Positions 8,493-15,832 of a stretch of 60,117 nt of DNA are shown in pieces. Location of the stretch: NCBI GenBank assembly GCA_052170315.1, contig JBQNAT010000014.1, positions 1-60,117 on the forward strand, given 5' to 3'. The notes below the pieces were generated by a model. It was not told where the DNA came from. It saw only the letters and a list, made by a program, of their open reading frames with translations, and ran no database searches. The DNA is from UBA9732 sp052170315. Lineage in GTDB: Bacteria; Spirochaetota; Spirochaetia; Sphaerochaetales; Sphaerochaetaceae. A program made the translations under genes and the position numbers. The first letter of the stretch is position 1; each line of letters begins with the position of its first letter.

Positions 8493-10349
8493 TCAGTAAG
8501 CGGCAGAGCCGTAATGCCTGCGGTCATCGCCTATGGCATAGAAAAGGCCGTCCTTCAGCTCAATGGCCGCAATACAGCCTACATGAGAGCTGTACTGCCT
8601 GTCGGAATCTTCAATATCGTAGCCCATCTCCTTAACGGCTGAAACAGTTTCAGGGCTGTAACCGCCTTCCATGTAAAGCTTCTTAAGCGTCATACCGTCC
8701 TTCCATATTCTGGGAGCATTGGTTGCCTGAGCTATATCCATATCGAAGTCTATATAGTTGACAATTGCGGCAAACGCGGCAGAAACAAGCGCCCAGTTTC
8801 CCGGAGAACCTACAGCAAGAACAGGTTTACCCGTCTTATCGGCTACGATTGACGGGCATATAGTGGAGCACACCTTGATGTGCGGCATAAGCATGTTGAC
8901 CGTCGCGCTTGGGGTATTGTTCAGATTTGAAAGATGAGCCGTGAATACAAAGCCGGTTCCCGGTACCGCCACAGCGCTTCCGAAATTTATGCCGTTGGTA
9001 TTCGTAGTGGAAACCACATTGCCGTACTTGTCCATGACAACCATATGGCTTGTGCCTCCCTGGTCAACGGCATTGCTTGCCGCGGCATCTCCGCCCCGCG
9101 CTTTAAGTTTTACCGAAAGCCTGCCGGCCCCGACCATCCTCTGTTTTTTCTCAGGGTCTATCTTTGACGCGCGCTCTGCCGCGTACTCCTTTGAAATTAT
9201 GGTATCTACCGGGCAGTCATAGAAAACGGGATCGGACATATAGGAATTTCCGTCCTTGTAACCCATCGAAAAAGCCTCGGCCATAATATTGACCGTCTCA
9301 GGGCTGTCATGCCCGTACCCCGCAAGGTTAAAGTTTTCGGCAATGTTCAGCGATTCAAGAAGAGCCGCGCCGCCTGTGGAAGGCCCGCTTACGGTGTAGA
9401 TGGTATAGCCCCTGTAGGTGGTGGAAATGGGTTCGCGTATCACGGAAGTGTATCCGGCAAAATCCTCGTGAGTCAGGACGCCGCCTATGCTCCGAATATA
9501 GGAAACCATCCTGTCCGTGAATTCGCTGTCATAGAAACCCTCGATTCCCTTGTCCGCAATAAGCTCAAGAGTGTCGGCCAGGTCATTGTTTCTGACCGTA
9601 TCGCCTACGCTGTACAGAAAACCGTCATCAGTATAAAGCCCCATTGTGTACTCATACGCCTTAAGGTTGGCATAGCGCCCTTCAATGTTGGCGTTCCATC
9701 TTTCAGTAACCGGAAAACCGTTCCTTGCCAGCTCTATAACAGGCTGAAGAACTTCCCTTGCCGTCATTGTGCCCCATTTTTCAAGAGCCGTCAGCGTGCC
9801 GTGCACAATACCCGGAATGGCTATTGAAGTCACTGCCGGCGGATTTTCCGAGCTGCTTGTTTCAATCTCGCCCGCGACAGCGGCTCCCGGAGCCTGAGTC
9901 ATATATTCTATTGTTATGTACTTATCCAAATCTGCAAGATAAACCGTCATCTGACCGGCTCCGCCCACGCCGCTTGCCGCAGGCTCAAGAAGACCCACCG
10001 CATAAATCATTGCAACAGCCGCGTCAATGGCGTTGCCGCCTTTTTTAAGGATATCCACTGCAATCTGAGCCGCTATAGGGCTTGCGCAGGCGGCGGCTCC
10101 GTTTGCGCCAACGGCACCCGTACCGAAAATATCGCCTGGAAATTCATATACAGCGCTCTCTTCCGCTTTAGGGACTTCAGGGGTCTCCGCGGCATTTTCC
10201 GCCGCGCCGCTCTGAGCCGCGGTCTGCTCCGTTTTGACGGAAACCGATTCCGTCTCCGTCTTAGCTGCCTGCTTTGAACAGCCGCAGAAAGCAAACAAAA
10301 CGGCTGCGATAATAAAAATAAGGCCAATGTGCCTTAAGGTCTTCAACAT
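8493..10349 (-). CDS. ggt: gamma-glutamyltransferase-family lipoprotein
   Basis: N-terminal nucleophile enzyme that cleaves or transfers gamma-glutamyl groups. The ATG at 10349 is chosen because GGAGGGG precedes it by a few bases; an upstream ATG at 10376 has no such site. The 618-residue product has a signal peptide with lipobox FCGC, then an Ala/Glu-rich linker to about residue 65, then the GGT domain. Self-processing should occur before the Thr of GGTSHMVV (Thr433), followed by the typical DKYGNVVSTTNTNG. GSPGNW near the C-terminal part corresponds to the oxyanion/substrate loop. It is the first gene of the permease/M14 operon, so it probably supplies glutamate or de-glutamylated products in the periplasm. 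A CapD-like role on polyglutamate is possible, but no CapB/CapC-type genes are present. Confidence 0.88.
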   Translation of the reverse strand: MLKTLRHIGLIFIIAAVLFAFCGCSKQAAKTETESVSVKTEQTAAQSGAAENAAETPEVPKAEESAVYEFPGDIFGTGAVGANGAAACASPIAAQIAVDILKKGGNAIDAAVAMIYAVGLLEPAASGVGGAGQMTVYLADLDKYITIEYMTQAPGAAVAGEIETSSSENPPAVTSIAIPGIVHGTLTALEKWGTMTAREVLQPVIELARNGFPVTERWNANIEGRYANLKAYEYTMGLYTDDGFLYSVGDTVRNNDLADTLELIADKGIEGFYDSEFTDRMVSYIRSIGGVLTHEDFAGYTSVIREPISTTYRGYTIYTVSGPSTGGAALLESLNIAENFNLAGYGHDSPETVNIMAEAFSMGYKDGNSYMSDPVFYDCPVDTIISKEYAAERASKIDPEKKQRMVGAGRLSVKLKARGGDAAASNAVDQGGTSHMVVMDKYGNVVSTTNTNGINFGSAVAVPGTGFVFTAHLSNLNNTPSATVNMLMPHIKVCSTICPSIVADKTGKPVLAVGSPGNWALVSAAFAAIVNYIDFDMDIAQATNAPRIWKDGMTLKKLYMEGGYSPETVSAVKEMGYDIEDSDRQYSSHVGCIAAIELKDGLFYAIGDDRRHYGSAAY

Positions 10350-10369
10350 ATTCCCCTCCGCGCAGTTCA

Positions 10370-10385
10370 TATACATTCATGTATA
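10370..10385. promoter_or_regulatory. 7-2-7 inverted repeat upstream of ggt
   Basis: A perfect inverted repeat with arms TATACAT and ATGTATA separated by two bases. It lies 20 bases upstream of the ggt ATG and downstream of the preceding terminator. It overlaps a possible -10 (TATACA) and could be an operator. No trans-acting factor can be named. Confidence 0.35.
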
Positions 10386-10405
10386 AAAGCGTATGTATAA
10401 AAGCG
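10381..10405. repeat. 14-bp tandem repeat (about 1.8 copies)
   Basis: The unit GTATAAAAGCGTAT begins at 10381 and repeats from 10395 as GTATAAAAGCG. It sits between the terminator of the secreted-protein gene and the ggt start. Confidence 0.6.
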
Positions 10406-10423
10406 CACCCCCGTTTCGGGGGG
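10401..10423 (-). terminator. rho-independent-like terminator of the secreted two-repeat protein gene
   Basis: A six-base-pair GC stem (arms 10408-10413 and 10417-10422, three-base loop) followed on the minus strand by TGCGCTTTTATA. The tail is short of Us, so termination may be partial and some readthrough into ggt is possible. Confidence 0.5.
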
Positions 10424-10429
10424 AGGCTT

Positions 10430-10474
10430 TATCAGCTTAAAACATATCAGTTTAAAACATATCAGTTTAAAAGC
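10430..10474. repeat. 15-bp tandem repeat, three copies
   Basis: Three consecutive 15-bp units beginning at 10430, 10445 and 10460 with consensus TATCAGTTTAAAACA. The array begins two bases after the stop codon of the secreted-protein gene, so it lies wholly in its 3' untranslated region. Confidence 0.8.
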
Positions 10475-10475
10475 T

Positions 10476-11687
10476 TCAGTTAGCTTCTATCGAAACAAGA
10501 TTGCTGTCAGCAGCAAGGACAAGAGCCTTAGCCTCTTCCGCGTACATAAGAGCAGTTGTACCGTCCGCGTAGGTAAGCCTGTACTGAACAACATCAGCCA
10601 TACCGACCTTCTCAAAGACATCTGACATCTTAAGCCCTGTCTCAGGAATGTACGCAAAAGCATCTTCGCTCAGAATGTAATAACCCGCGTTGAAGACTGC
10701 GTCCTCTTTCTTTGACTGCTCCTGACCAAGAGTAATGTATTCGCCTCTTGCGTGCCATGCAATGTATTTCTTTGTAAAATGTGAATACTCCTCATCCCGG
10801 GCAAAACCGTCAACGTAGGAAATAACCTTCACCGAAGCGCACGGCGCAACACCGAACTTCTCAAACATCTCCGCCACCGAATAGGAACCCGGGAACCTGT
10901 GGGATTTGGTTGAAGACGTGGGATAATACACTCCCGCCCTGTTCTGACGGTACGGAGCATCCACACCGTAAACGCCTTCCGCGTTGAGGAGCATCACCAT
11001 CCTGTAGACCCCATCTCCCGTTATCTTTGAATCCCCTGTAAGACCCGCAACCGCGACCGACCTGACGTTTTCCAGCTTCATATCACCGCAAAACAGTGTA
11101 ATCTGTCCCTTTTCGTCATACATTATGAATGCCGAGGCCAGCTGCTCCGCCTCAAGTGTCACTTCTTCTCCCGTAACAGAGGTAAAAACAAAACCCGATG
11201 CCGGAACAAGCCCCGCGTTTTCAGCTATGTAAAGCAAATCCGTTATCCCTTCTCTGGGCATGAACACAAGAGCTTCGTTTCCGACTACACACCAGCCTTT
11301 GTACCACACATCCGCAGATTCCTTCTGCTTCGGTCCTACGAACAAATCATAGTCATAAGCGGGATTATCTTTATAGAAACTTATATATTTACCCCTGAAG
11401 ACCGAAAGCGGGCAGTTATCGGTATACAAATCCGCAAAAGCAACGGTTGATACCACAGCGTCATCCGATGGTGTGAACCACAGGTTCTTATCTATTATTT
11501 CTCCAAGGTTGTAGCTCTTGTGCCACTCCTTTGCATTATAGCACTGTGACGTAGCCGTAAGCCCTTCAAAGGCGTTGTTAAGGATTATCACACGCTTCAT
11601 CCCCTCCGTATTCTCGGAAATCGACTGGGCAAAAACCGCGCCTGCCATCAGAGAAACAAGAACCATTATTACAATCGCTTTCTTCAT
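10476..11687 (-). CDS. secreted two-repeat protein of unknown function
   Basis: A 403-residue protein with a signal peptide ending near VFAQ (residues 17-20) and no later membrane segment, so it is periplasmic or exported. The mature part seems to be two related halves. KYISFY (about 128-133) is matched by KYIAWH in the second half. Each is followed by a Gln/Lys stretch (GPKQKES and GQEQSKKED), an Ala/Gly-Trp/Tyr-Tyr/Val strand, FMPREGI or YIPETGL, and an acidic segment ending in a LEAEQLASA- or MYAEEAKAL-type helix. The family was not recognised. It has its own strong promoter and an AGGAGAAG ribosome-binding site. It ends before a terminator and sits directly upstream of the ggt/permease operon, so a role in the same substrate pathway is possible but unproven. 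Confidence 0.75.
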   Translation of the reverse strand: MKKAIVIMVLVSLMAGAVFAQSISENTEGMKRVIILNNAFEGLTATSQCYNAKEWHKSYNLGEIIDKNLWFTPSDDAVVSTVAFADLYTDNCPLSVFRGKYISFYKDNPAYDYDLFVGPKQKESADVWYKGWCVVGNEALVFMPREGITDLLYIAENAGLVPASGFVFTSVTGEEVTLEAEQLASAFIMYDEKGQITLFCGDMKLENVRSVAVAGLTGDSKITGDGVYRMVMLLNAEGVYGVDAPYRQNRAGVYYPTSSTKSHRFPGSYSVAEMFEKFGVAPCASVKVISYVDGFARDEEYSHFTKKYIAWHARGEYITLGQEQSKKEDAVFNAGYYILSEDAFAYIPETGLKMSDVFEKVGMADVVQYRLTYADGTTALMYAEEAKALVLAADSNLVSIEAN

Positions 11688-11726
11688 CCGTTCTTCTCCT
11701 TTTGCAAAGGCATAACCTTTTATAAA

Positions 11727-11755
11727 ATCTTACGGCATAAAAATACCTATGTCAA
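11727..11755 (-). promoter_or_regulatory. strong sigma70-type promoter
   Basis: TTGACA, 17-base spacer, TAAGAT on the minus strand, giving a predicted +1 near 11720 and a leader of about 33 bases with an AGGAGAAG site. The -35 is perfect and one of the best in the window. It drives the secreted two-repeat protein and possibly some readthrough into the ggt operon. Confidence 0.8.
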
Positions 11756-12026
11756 AAAAAATAAAAAAATTAGTAAACAATATTCACCGTGATAAGCTTA
11801 TCAAGATAGCGTTTTCTTTCTGTGACCATAAAAGCTCTCCTTCATTAACGAATTGGCGAACTGACAATTTCGTTTCAGATTTCACAAGAAATTTTTGCGG
11901 ATATCCGCATTTTTTTCACCTTATTGCTTCTCCTTAGTTTTATAAATCTTTATTAACATGATAACTTTAATTCCAATTTTTCCCTGCTCTCTTCACTCTG
12001 AAGACTGCTAATGATAGACTTTCGCC
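11756..12026. other. divergent intergenic region with a palindrome
   Basis: This AT-rich gap separates the divergent promoters of the secreted protein and the citrate lyase ligase-like gene. It contains the 14-bp perfect palindrome TGCGGATATCCGCA (11896-11909) followed by seven T on the plus strand, which looks like a small terminator or operator. A 62-codon open frame at 11749-11937 overlaps the promoter and has no coding character. Nothing else is seen. Confidence 0.45.
11992..12020 (+). promoter_or_regulatory. candidate promoter with leaderless geometry
   Basis: TTCACT, 17-base spacer, TAGACT. The predicted +1 coincides with the ATG at 12027. Both hexamers are weak matches, so confidence rests mainly on the absence of a ribosome-binding site and on the same geometry at other genes in the window. 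Confidence 0.4.
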
Positions 12027-12773
12027 ATGAACAGCGGTTTGGAAACTAAGGATTTTGAAAAATATCTAGCTATAATAGGTGAAGGCATATCAGGTTTGGA
12101 AGCATGGGAAAAAGAACTTTCAAAACAGCTTTACCCAAACGTTTCTCAGCTGGGCCCGCACAAACCTCTTTCAAAACCAATGTCATGCGTAGTGCTTAAT
12201 GCAAACCCGTTTACCGAAGGTCAGCATTATCTTGTAAGCCTGGCCGCGAAGAGAAGTTCTTATGTGCTGGTCTTAGTCATTCAGGGGAAACCGGAATCGG
12301 GAAGCAGAGGCAACCATGAAAACAACAATATCGTATTCAGCTTTCAGGACAGACTTGATTTTGCAAGAACGGGCCTTTCGGATATACCCGGCGCAATAGT
12401 TCTTCCTTCAGGGCCATATATCATAAGCAGAGATGATTTTCCCTCATTTTACCTCAAAGACAAAATGTCCAATGTAATAGCCCATGCATTGCTTAACAGC
12501 ATGGTTTTCTGTCACATATGCAATAGTATGGGCATTATACAGGCCTTTGCGGGAGATGAACCAAGGGACGAGCTCTCTGAAATACATCTGAATGCGTTAA
12601 GGGAAAAATGCAGAAAAACAGGCATAGTACTGAAAGTAGCGGAAAGAAAACGAGACGGCGAAAGATACATTTCCTCATCTCTGGCAAGAGAGGCAATCTC
12701 AAAAGGGCGGAAAGACGAACTTAAACGCCTTGTGCCTGAAAGCGTAATGCAAAAACTGGAAAAGAGGCTTTAA
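12027..12773 (+). CDS. orphan citrate lyase ligase-like nucleotidyltransferase domain protein
   Basis: Resembles the C-terminal nucleotidyltransferase domain of [citrate (pro-3S)-lyase] ligase, CitC. Matching signatures are LNANPFT at residues 58-63, VFSFQDRL, a PSGPYIISRDDFPSFYLKDK block, and YISSSLAREAI near the end. Family members are usually about 340 residues with an N-terminal acetyltransferase-like domain. This one has 248 residues and only a short unrelated N-terminus. The HxGH-type motif is altered: where CitC has NPFTxGH this protein has NPFTEGQ (Gln66), so catalysis may be lost or changed. No citrate lyase subunits are nearby. There is no Shine-Dalgarno sequence. The stop overlaps that of convergent pgsA. 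Confidence 0.72.
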   Translation: MNSGLETKDFEKYLAIIGEGISGLEAWEKELSKQLYPNVSQLGPHKPLSKPMSCVVLNANPFTEGQHYLVSLAAKRSSYVLVLVIQGKPESGSRGNHENNNIVFSFQDRLDFARTGLSDIPGAIVLPSGPYIISRDDFPSFYLKDKMSNVIAHALLNSMVFCHICNSMGIIQAFAGDEPRDELSEIHLNALREKCRKTGIVLKVAERKRDGERYISSSLAREAISKGRKDELKRLVPESVMQKLEKRL

Positions 12774-13366
12774 CGGGTCATGTCGTTCAGAACCTTGCTG
12801 TCCATTATTCCCTTAACATATATAAGATACGAAGCAACGGAAGCAAAAGCGGCAAGCCCGAAAAGGGCGGTAAGAACAGTCCTGAAAGCGGAAATAAACT
12901 CAAAGTCTATGGCAGCCACCATGCAGAATCTGAGGACAAAACCAAGAATGCAGGTTACAGCATAAAGACAGGTTTTGGCCTTACCAAAAATATTTGCCGC
13001 AAGAGCCTTTCCCTTACCCATCATCAACATACGTGTAAAACTCTGGGCAAATTCTCTCCACATAATAAGGACAAAAGCCCATACAGGCATAATTCCCGCG
13101 TAAAGCAGGCAGGTAAAAAAAGTCAGATGGCACATAACGTCGGCAAAAGGGTCTATCACCTTTCCCAAATCTGTAACAAGGTTATTACGCCTTGCCGCCA
13201 TCCCGTCCAGAAGGTCTGTAAGCTCCATTACAAAATAAAGAAGACCAATGATAACAGCGTACAGGACAGGATTTATGTTCGGGAAAAGGTCGCTCAGGAA
13301 GAAAGCGGCAAAGAAAAAAGGAGCAAGGACAAGTCTTGTCACCGTGATTTTGTTAGGCAGGTTCAT
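12770..13366 (-). CDS. pgsA: CDP-alcohol phosphatidyltransferase (PgsA-like)
   Basis: Integral membrane enzyme that transfers a phosphatidyl group from CDP-diacylglycerol to an alcohol, most likely glycerol-3-phosphate, on the path to phosphatidylglycerol. The complete family motif is present: D51, D54-G55, A58-R59, G68, D72 and D76 in the pattern DxxDGxxARx8GxxxDxxxD. The 198 residues with about five or six membrane segments match PgsA length. The ATG overlaps the TAA of the M32 peptidase gene by one base (TAATG), so the two are co-translated. The alcohol substrate is inferred from length and from the start NLPNKITVTRL, which is typical of PgsA. Confidence 0.88.
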   Translation of the reverse strand: MNLPNKITVTRLVLAPFFFAAFFLSDLFPNINPVLYAVIIGLLYFVMELTDLLDGMAARRNNLVTDLGKVIDPFADVMCHLTFFTCLLYAGIMPVWAFVLIMWREFAQSFTRMLMMGKGKALAANIFGKAKTCLYAVTCILGFVLRFCMVAAIDFEFISAFRTVLTALFGLAAFASVASYLIYVKGIMDSKVLNDMTR

Positions 13367-14880
13367 TATTTAAAAAGCCTCCTGTATTTTTCCTTTAAAT
13401 AGACATCGAAATAAGAAGCGTCAAGCTCCTTCCCGGTAACACGCCTCAACAGCTCTCCCGAAGGATAGACAGCACCGAAATGATAATACTTTTCGGTAAG
13501 ATAGTCTTTGATTTTTGAAAGATTCCCTGACTTCATGACATTATCCAAATCAATATCCTTAGCCATGAAATGCCAGATATGTGCATTTATAAGGTTTCCA
13601 AGAGCGTAGGAAGGGAAATAACCGTAAAGACCTGACATCCAGTGAACATCCTGAAGAACTCCGCTTTTAATGCTGTCCGGACGCTTGCCCAGAAGATTAA
13701 GAGACATTTCGTCCCATGCGTCGGGAAGGTCTTTTATTTTAAGCTTTCCGTCTATGAACTCTTTTTCAAGCCTGTAGCGCATAATGATATGAAGCCCGTA
13801 TGTGACCTCATCCGCATTGACACGGACATCGTCCCGTCTGACGGTATTCACGGCTTTCATGAAGGTTTCAAGCGCAATTCCCTTCGTCTGAGAAGGGAAA
13901 ATATCACAGAAAACAGGGAAATAATGCTCCCAGAAAGGAGTACTCCTTGCGACAAGGTTTTCCCAAAGCCGGCTCTGAGATTCGTGGAAGGTATTGCTCT
14001 CCCCGCGGCCAAGGCTGGTTCCCATGATAGAACCGTTGTTAGCGCCCATTTCGTAGATGGCGTGACCGCCTTCATGGATTATCGTATAAATCTGGCTTGT
14101 AACGTTTGAATCCTCAAAACGGGTCGTTATCCTTATGTCGTCTGAACCCAGTGTGCTTGTAAACGGATGGGCCGACACCCCGACAGAGCCCCTGTCAAAC
14201 TCAAATCCCATGTCCTTCAGGACGAGGTTTGAAAACCTCTTCTGCTTTTCAACGTCGTATTTTTTATATAGGAAAGCAATTTTTTCATCGGGAAGAAGGG
14301 CTCCGGAGCTTTCACCCTGCTTCACTACGTCAAGAATAGTTTTCCTCATTCCGTCAAAAAGGTTTTCAATCTGTTCGCTGTTAAAACCGGCATCGCATCT
14401 GTCAAGAAGCGTATCGTAAAGGGACCTGCCGCGCGATGTTATGGAAGCGCTTTCCTTCACAAGGTCCACCAGGCGCTCAAGATGGGGATAAAAATCTTTA
14501 TAGTTGCCGTCCTGACGGGCAGTGAACCATCTGCTCTGACAGGCGCTTGACGCTTCGCTAAGCTTTTCAACAAGCGCAACCGGGATAAGGCTCTCTTCTT
14601 CGAATCTCTTCTTCCAGACGCGGACAAGAGCCTTCTGCTCATCCGAAGCATCCGAGACGCCTTCAAGAGTATCAAGGCATTCTCCCACTTCTCCGCCGGT
14701 TGAAAGCTCGTGCGTAAGGGTAGAAAGCCAGGACATCTGCCTGCCCCTTTCATCTCCGCCAAGTTTACTCATCACAGTCTCAAAGTCATATTCCAAAACG
14801 GCGCTTATGCGATTTATCAGGGTAAGTTTTCTGTCCGTTTTCAGCAGCCTGCTGTAAGCGTCAAGTTGTTTTTCAGTCAT
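13366..14880 (-). CDS. M32 family metallocarboxypeptidase (Taq type)
   Basis: A cytoplasmic zinc carboxypeptidase of 504 residues, the usual size of the thermostable carboxypeptidase 1 family. The zinc motif HEGGH is at 269-273, and a downstream HES (299-301) supplies the third ligand, Glu300. The family block NTVRRDDVRVNADEVTYGLH and the C-terminal SGLYGYFPSYALGN are also present. It removes C-terminal amino acids from peptides with broad specificity. It starts at an ATG preceded by GGAG and has its own promoter, and it is followed by the overlapping pgsA. Confidence 0.93.
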   Translation of the reverse strand: MTEKQLDAYSRLLKTDRKLTLINRISAVLEYDFETVMSKLGGDERGRQMSWLSTLTHELSTGGEVGECLDTLEGVSDASDEQKALVRVWKKRFEEESLIPVALVEKLSEASSACQSRWFTARQDGNYKDFYPHLERLVDLVKESASITSRGRSLYDTLLDRCDAGFNSEQIENLFDGMRKTILDVVKQGESSGALLPDEKIAFLYKKYDVEKQKRFSNLVLKDMGFEFDRGSVGVSAHPFTSTLGSDDIRITTRFEDSNVTSQIYTIIHEGGHAIYEMGANNGSIMGTSLGRGESNTFHESQSRLWENLVARSTPFWEHYFPVFCDIFPSQTKGIALETFMKAVNTVRRDDVRVNADEVTYGLHIIMRYRLEKEFIDGKLKIKDLPDAWDEMSLNLLGKRPDSIKSGVLQDVHWMSGLYGYFPSYALGNLINAHIWHFMAKDIDLDNVMKSGNLSKIKDYLTEKYYHFGAVYPSGELLRRVTGKELDASYFDVYLKEKYRRLFK

Positions 14881-14901
14881 AAAATCTCCGAATTGTAATT
14901 A

Positions 14902-14931
14902 ATTATACAAAACCGCGGCGGTGAAACACAA
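14902..14931 (-). promoter_or_regulatory. promoter of the M32 peptidase-pgsA operon
   Basis: TTGTGT, 18-base spacer, TATAAT on the minus strand, with TTTTG just before the -10. The predicted +1 near 14895 leaves a short leader carrying CGGAG. Confidence 0.65.
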
Positions 14932-14933
14932 CC

Positions 14934-15818
14934 TCAAAGCTTTTCCAAAATAACTTCTACCGCCCTTACCACCGCGGTAGGCGTTGAAGAACCCGAACAT
15001 ATGCCGGCGCACTGATACTGTGAAAGATTTTTTCGCAGGTTCTCATCCAAATCCTTTTCGTTTTCAATAAAATAAACAGGCTTGCCCGTTTCCTTCAGCT
15101 TCACGGCAAGATTCCTGGTATTTTCGCTGTCTTTGCCGCCTATCACAATCATAACATCCGACTTTGCGGCAAGCTCCATGGCAGCCTTTGTCCTTAAAGT
15201 CGTCGCCCTGCACGGAGCATTTGAAAACCTTATCTTTCTGAATTTTTCCTTGAGATATTTCCGTATGGCAAGAAAGCTCTCTTCCCGGAATGTAGTCTGA
15301 ACCACCACCACAATTTCCTCGTCCTTCTGAAGTTTTCCCGAATCCGCAAGGGCTTTGGCATCCTCAAGGCTTGTAATCAGAATTGAATCCGCCCTGCGTC
15401 CTTCCGCAATCTCAACACCCTCCAGTCCAATGGTTTCCGCATGCTCTTTTATACCGATAATTATGGTCTTTATACCGTTTTGGGCAGCTTTTCTAAGGGT
15501 CGAGGCTCCTCTGTCCACAATAGGACAAGTGGAATCTATCACCCTGAAACCGGCGTTTACATAGTCTCTTTTGACTTTATCGGGAACACCATGGGCACGG
15601 ATAAGCGCAATCCCCGGCTCTTCTTCGGAAGGCGTGTTTATTGATTTCATCCCAAGCCGTGTATAGTGAGAAACAAGCTCCTTATTGTGTATAAGGTTTC
15701 CTATGCTGTAGCAGGGAAGCCCTTCTTTTTCAGAGAGTGCGATGCATTCGTCAGCGATGTTAACCGTGTTGGCAACACCGAAACAGAAACCAATTGTATT
15801 GCTCCTGATTACCTTCAT
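14934..15818 (-). CDS. ispH: 4-hydroxy-3-methylbut-2-enyl diphosphate reductase
   Basis: Last enzyme of the MEP pathway; converts HMBPP to IPP and DMAPP using a [4Fe-4S] cluster. The three cluster cysteines are visible as C12 (GFCFGV), C98 (DSTCP) and C203 (NAPC). Substrate-binding landmarks RAHGVP (74-79) and QTTF (174-177) are present, and the C-terminal ASTP element reads GSSTPT. The 294 residues match the family. It follows secF by 15 bases in the same operon (yajC-secD-secF-ispH), which links isoprenoid supply with protein export transcriptionally. Confidence 0.95.
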   Translation of the reverse strand: MKVIRSNTIGFCFGVANTVNIADECIALSEKEGLPCYSIGNLIHNKELVSHYTRLGMKSINTPSEEEPGIALIRAHGVPDKVKRDYVNAGFRVIDSTCPIVDRGASTLRKAAQNGIKTIIIGIKEHAETIGLEGVEIAEGRRADSILITSLEDAKALADSGKLQKDEEIVVVVQTTFREESFLAIRKYLKEKFRKIRFSNAPCRATTLRTKAAMELAAKSDVMIVIGGKDSENTRNLAVKLKETGKPVYFIENEKDLDENLRKNLSQYQCAGICSGSSTPTAVVRAVEVILEKL

Positions 15819-15832
15819 TCGGACTCCCCCTC

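Noticed and set aside
275..10349. Poly-gamma-glutamate capsule operon (GGT as CapD, small proteins as CapE)
   Set aside because: No Mur-ligase-like CapB, CapC or CapA genes are present, and the two small proteins are tied to DctM permeases rather than to a synthase.
11749..11937. 62-codon plus-strand open frame
   Set aside because: It starts inside the promoter of the divergent gene, has no ribosome-binding site and shows low-complexity composition.
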